Assembly (NCBI GenBank): GCA_903898475.1
Contig: CAIUFU010000130.1
Span: 1-5,424, forward strand
Direction of reading: 5' to 3'
Origin: an uncultured Alphaproteobacteria bacterium
Lineage (GTDB): Bacteria; Pseudomonadota; Alphaproteobacteria; Rickettsiales; UBA1997
DNA: 5,424 nt
This document shows positions 5,331 to 5,424 of this stretch, in pieces (position 1 is the stretch's first letter; each line of letters starts with the position of its first letter). The translations under genes were made by a program, and so were the position numbers. The notes under the pieces are model-generated. The model was not told the origin of the DNA. It ran no database searches and worked only from the letters and a program-made list of their open reading frames with translations.

Positions 5331-5424
5331 TTACAAAAGAAATAGCAGGAATTCGGAATTTTTTTCTATTTTTAAGCTCAATAAATTTTCGTCAGTAATT
5401 GCTGCGGCGTCGCCTTTTTCAAGG
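5331..5424 (-). CDS. Pirin-family (bicupin) protein, C-terminal fragment
   Basis: Reading leftwards from the window edge, a frame stays open for 30 codons and ends in TAA at 5333-5331. The peptide LEKGDAAAITDE...LLSLKIEKNSEFLLFLL resembles the C terminus of pirin/YhhW-type bicupins, where a 'L-x-x-GD-x-A-x-I/L-D-E' segment is followed by a strand ending in 'S-E-x-L-L-F-D-L'. Known relatives bind a metal in the N-terminal cupin, and some act as quercetin 2,3-dioxygenases. That part is outside the window, so activity cannot be assessed. The last residues lack the common FDLP ending. The gene stops 20 bp before the DUF1003 start, suggesting a shared transcript. Confidence 0.7.
   Translation of the reverse strand, partial: LEKGDAAAITDENLLSLKIEKNSEFLLFLL

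Noticed and set aside
1..5424. Possible stop-codon reassignment, because no gene ends in TGA
   Set aside because: All frames are intact under the standard code and none contains an in-frame TGA; seven stops are too few to infer recoding.

Overview
The window looks like part of an AT-rich alphaproteobacterial chromosome. The best evidence is the FtsY protein, whose wording around its GTPase motifs is typical of Alphaproteobacteria. The degenerate LytM domain next to it also resembles alphaproteobacterial NlpD/DipM-type proteins. Both are judgements from family familiarity, not from a search. The seven stop codons are TAA (4) or TAG (3), never TGA. None of the genes is an obvious phage or transposon gene. 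A lineage near Rickettsiales, Holosporales or a related uncultured group is possible, but the window cannot settle this.

Layout, left to right. Bases 1-681 (+) hold the 3' part of a LysM-LytM (NlpD-like) cell-wall protein. Its stop codon overlaps the start of ftsY (681-1613, +), the signal recognition particle receptor. A tRNA-Gln(UUG) with an encoded CCA follows (1695-1769). After it comes a G-free leader of about 50 nt, then a small RNA-binding protein (1820-2374, +). That protein is a stand-alone DbpA-type RNA-binding domain between two Arg/Asp/Gly-rich disordered tails. A strong bidirectional hairpin terminator (2399-2438) and a 96-nt inverted-repeat element (2468-2563) separate it from recQ (2586-4385, -), which converges on it. 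Fifteen bases beyond the recQ start, msrB (4401-4760, +) is transcribed divergently. It overlaps by 20 bp, tail to tail, a DUF1003 membrane protein (4741-5310, -). Upstream of that gene, on the same strand, lies the last 30 codons of a pirin-family protein (5331-5424, -), which runs off the window.

Most genes are housekeeping or stress functions: cell-division amidase control, membrane-protein targeting, DNA recombination and repair, and repair of oxidised methionine. The least conventional stretch is about 1690-2570. There a tRNA, a G-free pyrimidine-rich spacer and an RDD/RGG-tailed DbpA-domain protein may form one tRNA-mRNA transcription unit, followed by a REP-like inverted repeat. I see no defence system, CRISPR array, prophage or biosynthetic cluster.
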